Source of the DNA: Apus apus
Taxonomy: Eukaryota; Chordata; Aves; Apodiformes; Apodidae
NCBI RefSeq assembly: GCF_020740795.1
Contig: NC_067301.1
Location: 1,612,001 to 1,676,000 of the forward strand
Length of the DNA: 64,000 bases
Direction: 5' to 3'
The translations under genes and the position numbers were made by a program. The notes beneath the pieces are model-generated. The model was not told where the DNA came from and searched no databases. It saw only the letters and a list, made by a program, of their open reading frames with translations. Shown here in pieces: positions 1 through 10,045 of this stretch. Within the stretch, counting starts at the first letter, position 1. Every line of letters starts with the position of its first letter.

Positions 1-3000
1 TCTAAAAACTTAGGACCAAGGTTCCTGAACACTTTCATGAACAAAAACGGCCCAAACCAGCATTAGATATGCTCCTTCCATTCTCTCCCTTACATCAGGC
101 AAAAGCAAACTCTGTTGCAGTCATAAAGCTATACAATACTCCTGCAGTAGCATATATTAAAACTTCTTGCTAACTTCTAAGAGTGAGCAAAAGCGTTAAA
201 AGTACACCAAAATTATTCCTGAAAGTAGCAAACTAAAACGAAGCAAAAAACTCACACACCTTTCTCTCTCCTCTCTGGACAGTGCAGACAAGCTGTCCCA
301 GCTTCTGTGCACGTTGCATCGGAACCTTCATAATCGTGACACAAAAAAGGGGAGGGAGGGAACTGCAAAGTCTGAGAGAGAAGGCTCCGCCCCTGCACTT
401 TGCATGTTAAGGGCTCTCAGCTCACTGATCGCAAAGCAGCTCTTACAGTCATTATTCAAACAGTTCAGCTCCAGGGTAACAAGTTCAAAGTGGGAGGAGG
501 CAAAAGGAATCGGAGGGTGGAAACAATCCTGAACAGACATTTCACTCCTTTCCATCTGCAGAACCTGTTCTTCAGGTTGGTAACTGCAACATCTGCCTGT
601 TGCCATGTGTGAAAGCTGCACTCCAAACTTATTCTATATTAACAGGTCTGCAGAGGTAAAACCATATTTAATAATGCACAAAAAAGCAACATGTGGGAGG
701 AAAAGTTAATAATTATTGTGCACTGAGTTTGTTTTACATTTTGAACTTCCTTAGGTTAATGACAGTGCAGCAGCTCATTCCCTTATCTGGCCTGTTATGA
801 GGAAAAGTAGAGAAGCACGCAAAGGAAATAAAGTCTGAACAGAAATTAATCTTGCAAAATCTTAGATAAAACAAAGCAGCTAAATTTGAAGAGACATGGC
901 AGTTTTCTGCAGTTGCCAACAGGAATCAGAATACAAGTTACAAGAAACAGATTTTTCTTGCAACTTGCTGTATAATAACTAATGTAACAACTAACATTAG
1001 TCTGATCTTGCTGTATGTGATGAAGGGAACAATTAGCCATGTTAATCCCAGGGTGTTTTACCATGCCACTTCCAGTATCAGCTGAACCATCACATTAGTA
1101 AAGCATCATATTTATTAACAATAGTGTAGGTACTTAATTTTTTCTTATAAATAACTAATTGGCATATACACTTAAAAATTCAGAGCACTTAAAAATATAA
1201 CCCAATGCTGCACGGGCAAAAAAACCTGCTGCAGGAGGCAGAATACTGAATTAAGAATATTTTCAACTAATTAGTTTCTAGATTTCATATCACCTCTTTG
1301 TTTCTCCATTTATCCCATCTTCTTAGAAGTGATAATGACATTGATTTATTATGTATTTTGGTAACAAAAAAGTAGCACAGAAATACCATTACTGTTATAC
1401 ACACATGCCAATGTCACTCCTCATGGGAAACACAGCAGCTGCCTAAACAATTAAAAATGCTGGAAATCAAGAAACGAAGAGTGTGTTCCATTACTGTGAT
1501 AATCAGTTACATGAGAGGTGGAGAGTTTCAGCTCTCTCTTACCTCCAACTTCCAGTGCAAGCAAGCAGCTGGCTAAAACAGGTCAATTCTAGCCAGCTGT
1601 ATGTCCATGAAAGTTGTCTACCCAACACGGAGAGGTTATTTGGCATGATGTCAGCTCCTCAGTTCAAAACAAAAGATATTTTTAATTATTTTCAAGATTT
1701 GGACAATTCTGCTCCTTTTGAGAGGAGATCAATATGTTTATTGCCATACTGAATAGAACTCCCACCCTTCAAAATATCACAAACCAGCAAAACCAATTTA
1801 ATTTGTTAAGAATGGTCACACACAGAGAAGTTAAACACATTTTAATATTTGAGGGAAGAGAGTCTTGGCAGCCTGGAATGCTAGATAAGGATAAAGAACA
1901 GTTAATGTGTGAATTCAAAACACCAGTAAATAATTAATGAGTTGGCCCCATAAAACATTGATGCAAAGAACAGACAATGAACACACAAAAGGGAAGCAGT
2001 TCCCATATAAAATTGCTTACAAGTTGGAATTTCAGCTGGTCAGGTTGGGTTTTCTACCACATAAAGTAGGAATAGACCCCATAATCAGTTACACAAACTT
2101 GAACAGCACCATAAGAGTTTATTACCTCATTCTTTTTACATCTTTCAGATACTCTTGGACTGTGCTGTTAAAAATAACTGACTCTACTAAAAAGAAAAAG
2201 TGTATTATTTACCACACAATCCTCCAAAACAACATTTTTAAGGGATGAACACCTGACCTTCAGAAGCTGAAACTTATCTTTTAAATGGTTTCCAATCTAT
2301 TAATTAAGTGCTTACTACCCAGTTTTTCAGCTTTGCAAAAGAAAAAAAAAAAGTATCTTGAGTTCTTCTTTGGTTTCTTGACCTATAAAAAAAGAAAACT
2401 GTATTTACACATTTCAATAAAATAGTAACAAACATTTGCCCTGCACACTTACTAAACCAAGATCTCATACAGAGCACAAATGAGAAATTATACCCAGCAG
2501 ATATCACAACCAAGCAGATATCACGTTAAGCTAGGGTGGGAGATCTAACAAATTATCACCATTTGCTCCTAATTGCCCCTAGACTTATTATGTTCCGATT
2601 TTCTCATGTGCAACAGATTTAAGAGCTATTAACCTCTTCGCTACTGAAGGAAATCATAGGACACAAAACAAAGAAAACACTACTCATCACAGTCAATGTG
2701 AAGTTTAAACTGGCATTTTTAGGTAAGGAGGGTAGCAGCGTCAAGTTTCTTAACTTGGAATATCAGATCATCATGATATATCAAGATTTAAGCGGGAAGC
2801 GCACACTAGATGTAAAAAAAGTCGTATTCCAGATCCCATTCCATGTAGGACATTTCCTTATGCAGGTGCTCCCCCTACTGTTCTACCGAATAAAATGTTC
2901 CAGTTCCTCCGAGGGAGGGGATCGGAATGCATTACTTAAATTTAATCTTAATCACAGCTCTACTTCTAATTTACAGCTTTTTGTGCAGTTAAATTAGAAC

Positions 3001-3690
3001 TTTGATGTCACAAGCTGCGTTGCTAATAAGACTACTGAAAACCAAAGAAATACAAATTTCCAGTTTGTGCTTATGTGTGTCAGAAAGTAGCCTTTCTTTC
3101 TGTTTCTCAGCACTGAAGAGTAAAAAAACAACTACAAGCTCCATCTCCTTCACGTTGCTTTTAAGTGAGTTACTGAAATATTGGTCTGTAAACTCTTCTG
3201 GAAAACATCTATTTTAATCCAAGTTAGAGTATTTTTCTCAAGTAAATCAATTGCATTGCAGAACCGTTTAGCTTCCCCTTCCCTTATGCATGTTGCAAAG
3301 CTGAATTTATAACTATGTGACATGAAAATCTGCTAAGGGGAAAGCGTTTTGATAAGAAAATGAATGTATCAAACTTCAAGGCACACACAGTATCAAACAG
3401 TTTAAGAATGCGGCTGCCTGTTAAAAAGGCCGTTGCTCGTAGGAAGCATAACAAAAGTATTTTTAAAGGCTAGTCACACCTGCAGCAAACTCAGAGTAGG
3501 CAGTGGGATTCTGGCTGTCTCCATCAAGAGGCCATTAAGCCTTAAGGCAACAAGAGTCATCCGACAAGGCGCCATGCTCAAGTCCCTAAATAAACCAACA
3601 ACTAGACACAAGACCAAGAGCAATTAGTCAGAAACTCTATTGACTAAGGTCTTAACGCTTCCGTTTACTCATCCGTCGTTCGCCAAACAC
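1..3690. other. Intergenic DNA upstream of PEX10
   Basis: No coding gene is recognisable here. All open frames are short (under 105 codons), overlap on both strands and resemble no family I know. The sequence is AT-rich, ordinary flanking DNA. From the human gene order recalled for this block (RER1, PEX10, PLCH2), the 5' end of PLCH2 on the minus strand would be expected to the left, but no PLC-eta domain is encoded in the window. Confidence 0.6.
260..395 (-). other. Candidate first exon on minus strand (possibly a PLCH2-side transcript)
   Basis: Read on the minus strand, a GC-box-like GGGGCGGAG (about 385-395) and a pyrimidine-rich stretch precede an ATG at 319-317. About 60 bases of open frame from that ATG (starting MQRAQKLGQ) end at 260 in AAAG followed by GTGTGTGAG, a good splice donor. 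It could be an alternative first exon of the next gene to the left, and synteny predicts PLCH2. The encoded peptide matches nothing I recall in PLCH2. Position and donor are seen in the sequence; the gene assignment is a guess. Confidence 0.2.
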
Positions 3691-4075
3691 CAGCTTTGAC
3701 CAGTGACTCAAGCACAAGATGAACCGGCTGTTGCAGACGGGCGCTCAGGGCGGCCGCGGAGCGCGGGCTCCCGCCGTTACCTGCCCGGTACAGCTTTACC
3801 TCAGCCAGACATGGCCCGGGATCCTGAGCCCCCACCGCCTCCCGCTCCCCAGGGCGGGTGCGACGAGCCCAGGGCAGCGGCGGGGCAGGCACGGGCTGCC
3901 AGGACAAGAGGCCGCCGCAGCGCTGAGGAAACCGAGGAAACCTGTTCCCGCCTCTTCGGAGGCGCCGCCTCCCCCGCCCGCCCTGCAGTGACGCCATATC
4001 CCTGCGCCTGGCGCACGGCGCCCCGCCCGTGCCGGCCGCAGCGCCCCGCACGGGCTGCATCTCCCTCCGCCCGCC

Positions 4076-7000
4076 ATGGCGGCGGCACCGGCCGGGCCGG
4101 CACAGCTGGTGCGCAGCGGGCAGAAGGACGAGCTGTACCGGAGCGGGCTGCGGAGCGGGGCCGGCACCGCGCTGCACGGGCTGGCGGGTAATGCCTCCCG
4201 CGGGGGGGGGGGGGGGGTTCTCGACCCCAAAGCCCTGCCGAAGGGGTGGGAGGGCGGGGCTGCGGGGTCCGCGGGTCCCCCCTGCCCCCCGGGTCCCCCT
4301 TGCCCCCCGGGTCACCTCGCGGCTCCCGGGTCGGGTGGCGGAGCTGGGCCGATCCGTCGCGGGGGCGTTAACCCCGCGCTGGAAACTCTGGGAGGATTCC
4401 CGGGGAAGGTTTGGGACAGCGTGAATGTCATGGGAAGTCACGGCAAGGGTCCCATCCCTCAGGTGCCAAGAGGTGGCTGGAATGGAGGAGAGAGGTTGAA
4501 CTGCTGTCGGATGTCGCCTACTTCACCCTTACCACTTTGGCAGGTAACGTGCCTGGTAACTTGATATTTAGCATTTAACTGTGAAAAAGGGCAGCTGGTG
4601 TTGGTGACCAGACTGAGAAGTGGTTTTCTTTAACATGGGGCTTTGTTTTCCTGCTTTGTCCTACAAACGGCTTTTTATTAAATATGAAACCACTTAATTC
4701 TCCAAAGTTTGAGTTGAAATGCAGTTTATCAAGCCAGATTAATGTTCTTTCAAAAGCAAAAAATATTTTTAAAAAAGGGATGTGTGACAGTGTGAAAAAG
4801 CAACCCTGCTTTAACCCTGAAACCATTGCAGATACTGATGCTGCAGATGCTGATGTAAACATACCACTCATCTCATTCAACATAAAAAAAACAAAAGCAC
4901 CTATTTCTGAAACCCCAGAACCTGATGTATCCTGAGTTGAGCAGCCTGTCACCACTGCTCGACCAGACACAGAATGGCCCCATCTCACCAGGCATGTTTT
5001 GTTACGTGTGTTATTTAGGTTATCAGACCCTGGGTGAGGAGTACGTTAACATTGTTCAAGTTGACTCAAGCAAGAAAAGGGTACCTTCACTTCTTCGACG
5101 GGCCCTGTTCATTTCTCTCCATACTGTGCTACCCTACTGCTTAGAAAAGGGATTGCTGCATCTGGAGCACGAGCTGCAGGCAGGAGCTGAGGAGTCCAGA
5201 ACCTCACAGAGCAACCCAGCACTTGGCTTATCCTGTAGGACCTTAGTACGGAACTGGATACAGAAACAAGTTGGGGAGCTGACAGAACAGCAGAAGAAGA
5301 GAGCCTTACAAACTGTGTATGTTCTTAAGCAATGCATACCTTTGCTTCATCGACTACATCTGGCAGTATTCTACATCAGTGGCACTTTTTATCACCTGTC
5401 TAAAAGAATTGCAGGAATCAAGTATGTAAGTGGATGTGTTTCTTGCCTGAAGATGGTGCCCATTGCAGCATTCTGGCCTCTTTTGGGATGCCCTGTGTGT
5501 AAAAGAGATACAGAATTTCACTGTAGCTGAAATTGGTTACACCAATGCAGGGGTTTCAGATCTAGATGATCTTTAAGGTCCCTTCCAACCCAAACCATTC
5601 TGATTCTAAGAGGATATGGCCAGGGTAGACTGGGTGAGAAGGAAATTTTTAATATATGTAGAGGGCTTATGAGTCCCTGTAGTCAAAAAGTTACGGCTAA
5701 TAAATGGTCAGTGGGCTGTCAGGAGTTAATATGTAACACTGCTTAGTCAAGTCTGTGCTACAGATACACAAAAATGAGAAGTGGTTTAATAAATCCATGA
5801 GAAATACTTAAATATAGTTTTGAACAAAAATCAGTACACATTTAGATAGTTCTTTTCTATGTGAGCTATCTTCCCAAAAAACATCAGCCACTGGCCCAGA
5901 AATGCAGAGACAGAAGGCTACTTGACAATTCCCAAGGTCTTTGTGGAAAGGAGGTGTCTGGCTATTTGCTCAGAGCTACATAAAACCAAACTGATGAAAG
6001 CAGCAGTTTGGATGGATGGACAGACAGACAACTGATCCTTACACAAACAATCGTGTAGTCTGAGGTGTATCCAAGACACATTAGACCTGAGAGACAGCAG
6101 GTTGGTAAGTCTTAGTAACATGTCAATTTTTTTTGACAGAAAAACTGTCAAATCAAGAGTTTATTGATACAGGGAGGAGAGATGCATACTTTCATAAAAC
6201 TGCAGTAACAATTCTCTTATTCCTGTGAACTATGTAGCTGCATTTTGGAGGACTGCAAAGAGAAGATAAGAGCATTCGATCAAGTTACAAGATTCTTGGA
6301 ATAATTTCACTCTTCCATCTTCTTCTAACAATTGGTGTTCAGATGTACAGCTTCAAACAGAAGCAGAGAGCAAGGCAGGAATGGAAACTACACCGCAACC
6401 TTGCTCACCAAAGGTACGATGGTTTTTACTTACTAGGAAAGAGCTGGAAGCAATGGTGGGAACGGTAGTAGCTTTTATGAACAGTGACACTTTGACTTAA
6501 GCTAGAACCTGATGGTATTTAATGTCTGATGCATTTCTCACTGCTTTAAATATCTCTTTGCTTTAGGATTGTATTATCAAGTATTTCCTACAAGCAGGCT
6601 AAATGAAATTATCTGTAACTATGTTAATTAGAGATACGACCAAAGAAAAAGCTACGGGGCGCCTCTCCCGCTGCACTTTGTGTTTGGAAGAACGGAGACA
6701 CACAACAGCCACCCCCTGTGGCCACCTCTTCTGCTGGGAATGCATCACCGAGTGGTGTAACACCAGAGTAAGTACAGAAGGACAAATGGAGGCTGCAAGG
6801 AGTATAAATTTCTACTTGAAAATACCAGTCAGCCTACATGTTAAAATAATACCCTTTTTCTCTCAACTAAGGCACCCAAAACCCCCACACAAGAGTTTAC
6901 CAGGACCTATGTATTTTATTAGAATAGAATGACTATGCATTACATAGATGAAGTAAATAAGGTGAGCAATTTTCTGTCCCAGCCATTGAAATGCAACTGG

Positions 7001-8315
7001 ATAAGTGTGGAAGCCAGACATGGAGATCATTCCTTTATCTACAGACCTAGGCTATAAGTCTGACAGCAAAGAAACCAAAGCAATAAAGCTCTGAAGCCTT
7101 CTTCACCTGATTTCCAGTAAAAAAGAATAAATAACTTAGAACTAAACTGAGCTAGGTCTTATGCATGGTATTTTAAACTTGGATTTTGCTCTGTGTTAGT
7201 GAAATACAACAGAATTTTCATCCATTAAGGATTTTATAGACATCATGGAATAACACAGGGCCCATTTATTTCCTTAAAGCAAACAGCAAACCTTACTTAA
7301 AAATAAAATCCTTGCCACAGAGGCTGTGTCTGTGCCATAAATCAGATGTACTACTGCAGCTGTTTTAGAAATGAGTGATGTCATCTACACCATCTACAGC
7401 TGTGGTGGAACAGGATCAAGCAAATTCTCAGTGAATTTTCCTAAGATCCAAAATCAATATAGCCTAAGGATCAATATCAAAGGCTTGTATTTAAATGTTA
7501 GATCTAAGCTGTTAAGTTCTACAGTACATGCCTCATTTGAAAACACAAACTAGAATGCAGTTTGGGATGAGCCACTGCCTTCCTAACACCACCCTGACTC
7601 AAATCAGGAAACATCAAGAGTCACTTCAGATTTGCTTGCAAAGACCTAGCCAGAAGCTGTGGCAGGAACTTAAACCTAGCTCCAGGGAAGGAGTGGTGAC
7701 CTACTGAATTACTCAGATGTGTTTTCCAAGGTTGAGAAAAGAGATGCTTTTCTTATTGGGTAGTCAGACTCATTTAATTAATCCTTATTAAAAAAAAAAA
7801 AAAAAAAAGTTTGCCAAACACAACCCATCCTACCCACCCCTCCAGTGAGTGTTTTCCAGCTTATCAGCAGAACAGTAATTGCATCTTTGCCCTAAAGGCT
7901 TGGTGACTAATTTACTACTCAGAGAACAGTTCAAGGTCCATGGTACAGGATTTTTGTTTCAGATGCAGAGAATTAAGCTTGTTTTTCTTTAACACTGAGA
8001 ACAATTGTTACCACGTTAGTAAGGAGCACCCACATCACCTCAAGTTGCCCCTTAAATGAGGCTAGCTTAGAATGCTTTGCATGGTTAAACTTGCACTACA
8101 AACTGGCCTGAAAAAAAATGTTTTTTGTAATTCTGGATGTTGATTATTTTCTAGAAGTAGCCTAGCAGTTATATTTGGCTTTTTTTTAAAAAAAACTTAT
8201 AAATACAGTAGTTCAGTACATCTAATTTATTGTCTTTTTGTAGACAGAATGCCCACTGTGCAGAGAGAAGTTTCATCCTCAGAAGCTGATCTACCTACGT
8301 CACTATCAACTGTGA
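4076..8315 (+). CDS. PEX10: Peroxisome biogenesis factor 10 (peroxin-10, RING E3 ligase)
   Basis: Coding exons are 4076-4187, 4463-4543, 5019-5425, 6238-6413, 6632-6767 and 8244-8315. All introns are GT-AG, phases agree at every junction, and the total is 984 nt for 327 residues plus TGA, against 326 recalled for human. The N-terminus ([20 protein letters not shown]) and blocks such as [17 protein letters not shown] and [10 protein letters not shown] match PEX10. Residues about 30-245 form the hydrophobic membrane region of PEX2/10/12 proteins. A C3HC4 RING occupies about residues 273-310 (C273, C276, C288, H290, C293, C296, C307, C310), with the motif [12 protein letters not shown]. In the family it sits in the peroxisomal membrane, pairs with PEX2 and PEX12, and ubiquitinates the PEX5 import receptor for recycling. 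The protein ends LRHYQL, slightly longer than human. Nothing is broken. Confidence 0.97.
4202..4217 (+). repeat. G16 homopolymer in PEX10 intron 1
   Basis: An uninterrupted run of 16 G lies 14 bases after the exon 1 splice donor. It is prone to slippage and sequencing error and can form a G-quadruplex in the nascent transcript. Confidence 0.9.
4273..4308 (+). repeat. 18-bp C-rich tandem repeat (two copies) in PEX10 intron 1
   Basis: The unit GGGTCCCCCCTGCCCCCC (4273-4290) is repeated with one change at 4291-4308, and a partial third copy starts at 4309. On the minus strand this gives closely spaced G5-G6 runs, a strong potential quadruplex. Confidence 0.85.
5545..5612 (+). mobile_element. 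CR1 LINE 3' tail fragment
   Basis: Sequence ending in AAGGTCCCTTCCAACCCAAA followed by CCATTCTGATTCTAAG has the stereotyped 3' end of avian CR1 retrotransposons. Only the last 60-70 bases are present, in sense orientation inside PEX10 intron 3. CR1 copies are usually 5'-truncated like this. Confidence 0.8.
6768..8243 (+). other. PEX10 intron 5
   Basis: This intron separates the RING exon from the last coding exon. It holds an A19 run at 7790-7808 and otherwise plain AT-rich sequence. No further exon or recognisable repeat family is visible. Confidence 0.8.
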
Positions 8316-8730
8316 AGGAAAAATCTCTTCTGTTTCACAAGGGCCTCAGCTCTCATACCCATTATAAAGTTGTCATACAGTTTAAGTTAGTCCAAGAAAA
8401 AGACTTTTATTATAAAACTGGTAACTGCCAGTGCAAGGTGGCACTTCATTCATGTTTTACAGGATAAATCTATATCTGCCTCTCCTCTTCTGTTTCTTCT
8501 AACATGGTTCTTGACCATATAAACACCATAGTTGTCTCCCTGATTTGCCTGTATTATTCAGAAATTCCAGCAAACCTGGAAAGCCAGGGCTTTCAGATTT
8601 GAGACAACAAACTGTCAGCATCCATGCCTGGTTCTTTTATAAGGCCCTTTCTGGATACCTTGTTTCCATATTTTTCTGTTTTGACATTACTGGTTTCCAC
8701 AATGCCAATAAAACAAACACATGCAAACAA
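8316..8730 (+). terminator. PEX10: PEX10 3' UTR and polyadenylation signal
   Basis: The first canonical AATAAA after the PEX10 stop is at 8707-8712, giving a predicted 3' UTR of roughly 410 bases. Further AATAAA hexamers near 9083 and 9111 could give longer isoforms. The exact cleavage site is not visible. Confidence 0.55.
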
Positions 8731-9219
8731 ACAAAAACAAGGGGTCAATGTGAACTAAAACTACCTGTCATTCTCCCAGGATTACTGAAGGCTGAATTCC
8801 AGAGCTCTATAATGACTTCATCTGACAAAATCAGATTAAAGGGTTCCTACAAACATTCTCCAATTAGGTGTCTGTTGAAGTTGCCACTATTCTCCATTCA
8901 GAATCTTCAAAGAGCTAGTCTTTTCCTACTTCCTGCAAATGAGTGCTCCCTGAAGAGTTGAAAAAGGCATTTCATGAGTAACCAAAATGAGAAACCATTA
9001 CTGAAAAGGAGCCATAAATACTGTTAGGCTTTATATATGTATATAAAGATAGAGAACAAGTCAAGGGGGACACTGTCTTTTAATAAATTTTGGAATTAAA
9101 AAGTCACTTAATAAAACTTCAGTTGTATCACATGAAAAAGTTTACATGCAGATCATTTATCTCTGATTCTCTTTCCCCCCATAGAAAATGAAAAGCTGTG
9201 TCAAAACCCACGCTGTTGG

Positions 9220-10045
9220 TCTGCTCTGGCCAGTTTGGGTTTATTCTGAAGGGGCTGCATGAAGTCATCTTAAATAATCCAGAAACCCTTAAGTATGAAA
9301 GAAATTCCCAACTAATAACAATTAAAATATATATATTTATAATTTCAGGTCCTCAAAGGAGATTGTGGTAGAGTTTGAACAAAGTTTTGAGTCATCATGA
9401 AAGAGCCCAATTTTAGCATCTGCTCAGAGACGTCATGGTGAAACTGGCATTAAAACCCAACACAAATGAGTTACTTCAGAAGCAAAACCCAGAATTTAGT
9501 AGATTTCTTACTACTATCTAGATTTGTTTGGTTACGACTCAGTAATACCATGCATTTGGGAAACTGGCTTAAGATCTGCATCTCTTTATGTCTACTGAAT
9601 TTTTCTATGAAAATAGCACGTGGCCATGAAGCAGAAAACAGCATCATGTGTGCCATCTTTCACTTCTCCTTCACAAATGTGCACAGCACTTCAGGGTGGT
9701 AGTGGGCAGGGGATTTATGTAAAAATATCCAACTCTTCAGCCGTTCATCTCTCTACTGCAAAGGATCTCAAAAGAAATACATAATCCCAAATCTATGGGA
9801 TTACCCAAAGTTTCTGCAACTTCTTACAAAAGGTACTAAACTCAATGCAATTTGGTTAGAATGCCAGTTTCTTCAAGAAACTGATATTTCAGATAAAAAT
9901 AGCAAGGTCCTCTCAAAATGAAAATTCAACTGCTTTGTCACCACTCTGTTAATCACTTTTTATGAAGAAAAAAGGCATTGTTACAATGGCTCAAAATCGT
10001 TCCTTTAGTTAGAAGCAGAATTGGTCAACAGGTTGATTGCATCTC
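9220..10045 (-). terminator. RER1: RER1 3' UTR and polyadenylation signal
   Basis: On the minus strand an AATAAA (plus-strand TTTATT at 9240-9245) lies about 800 bases after the RER1 stop codon. It is a reasonable polyadenylation signal for this tail-to-tail arrangement with PEX10. No other feature is seen between the two genes. Confidence 0.45.

Larger units (their letters stand above)
3690..4460. promoter_or_regulatory. CpG island / PEX10 promoter
   Basis: There is an abrupt shift to GC-rich, CpG-dense sequence that contains the first exon of PEX10, with the ATG at 4076 in a GCCATGG context. No clear TATA box is visible, as is usual for a CpG-island housekeeping promoter. Transcription probably starts a short distance upstream of 4076; the exact site cannot be read from sequence. 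Long frames across this island on both strands are an artefact of GC richness. Confidence 0.75.

Noticed and set aside
3665-4564. Long overlapping open frames of 130-258 codons around 3.7-4.5 kb on both strands
   Set aside because: They come from the stop-poor CpG island; only the frame from 4076 to 4187 is coding, as PEX10 exon 1.
6603-6932. Reading the RING segment as a separate 109-residue gene starting at 6603
   Set aside because: The upstream ATG precedes the splice acceptor; phases show that 6632-6767 is PEX10 exon 5.
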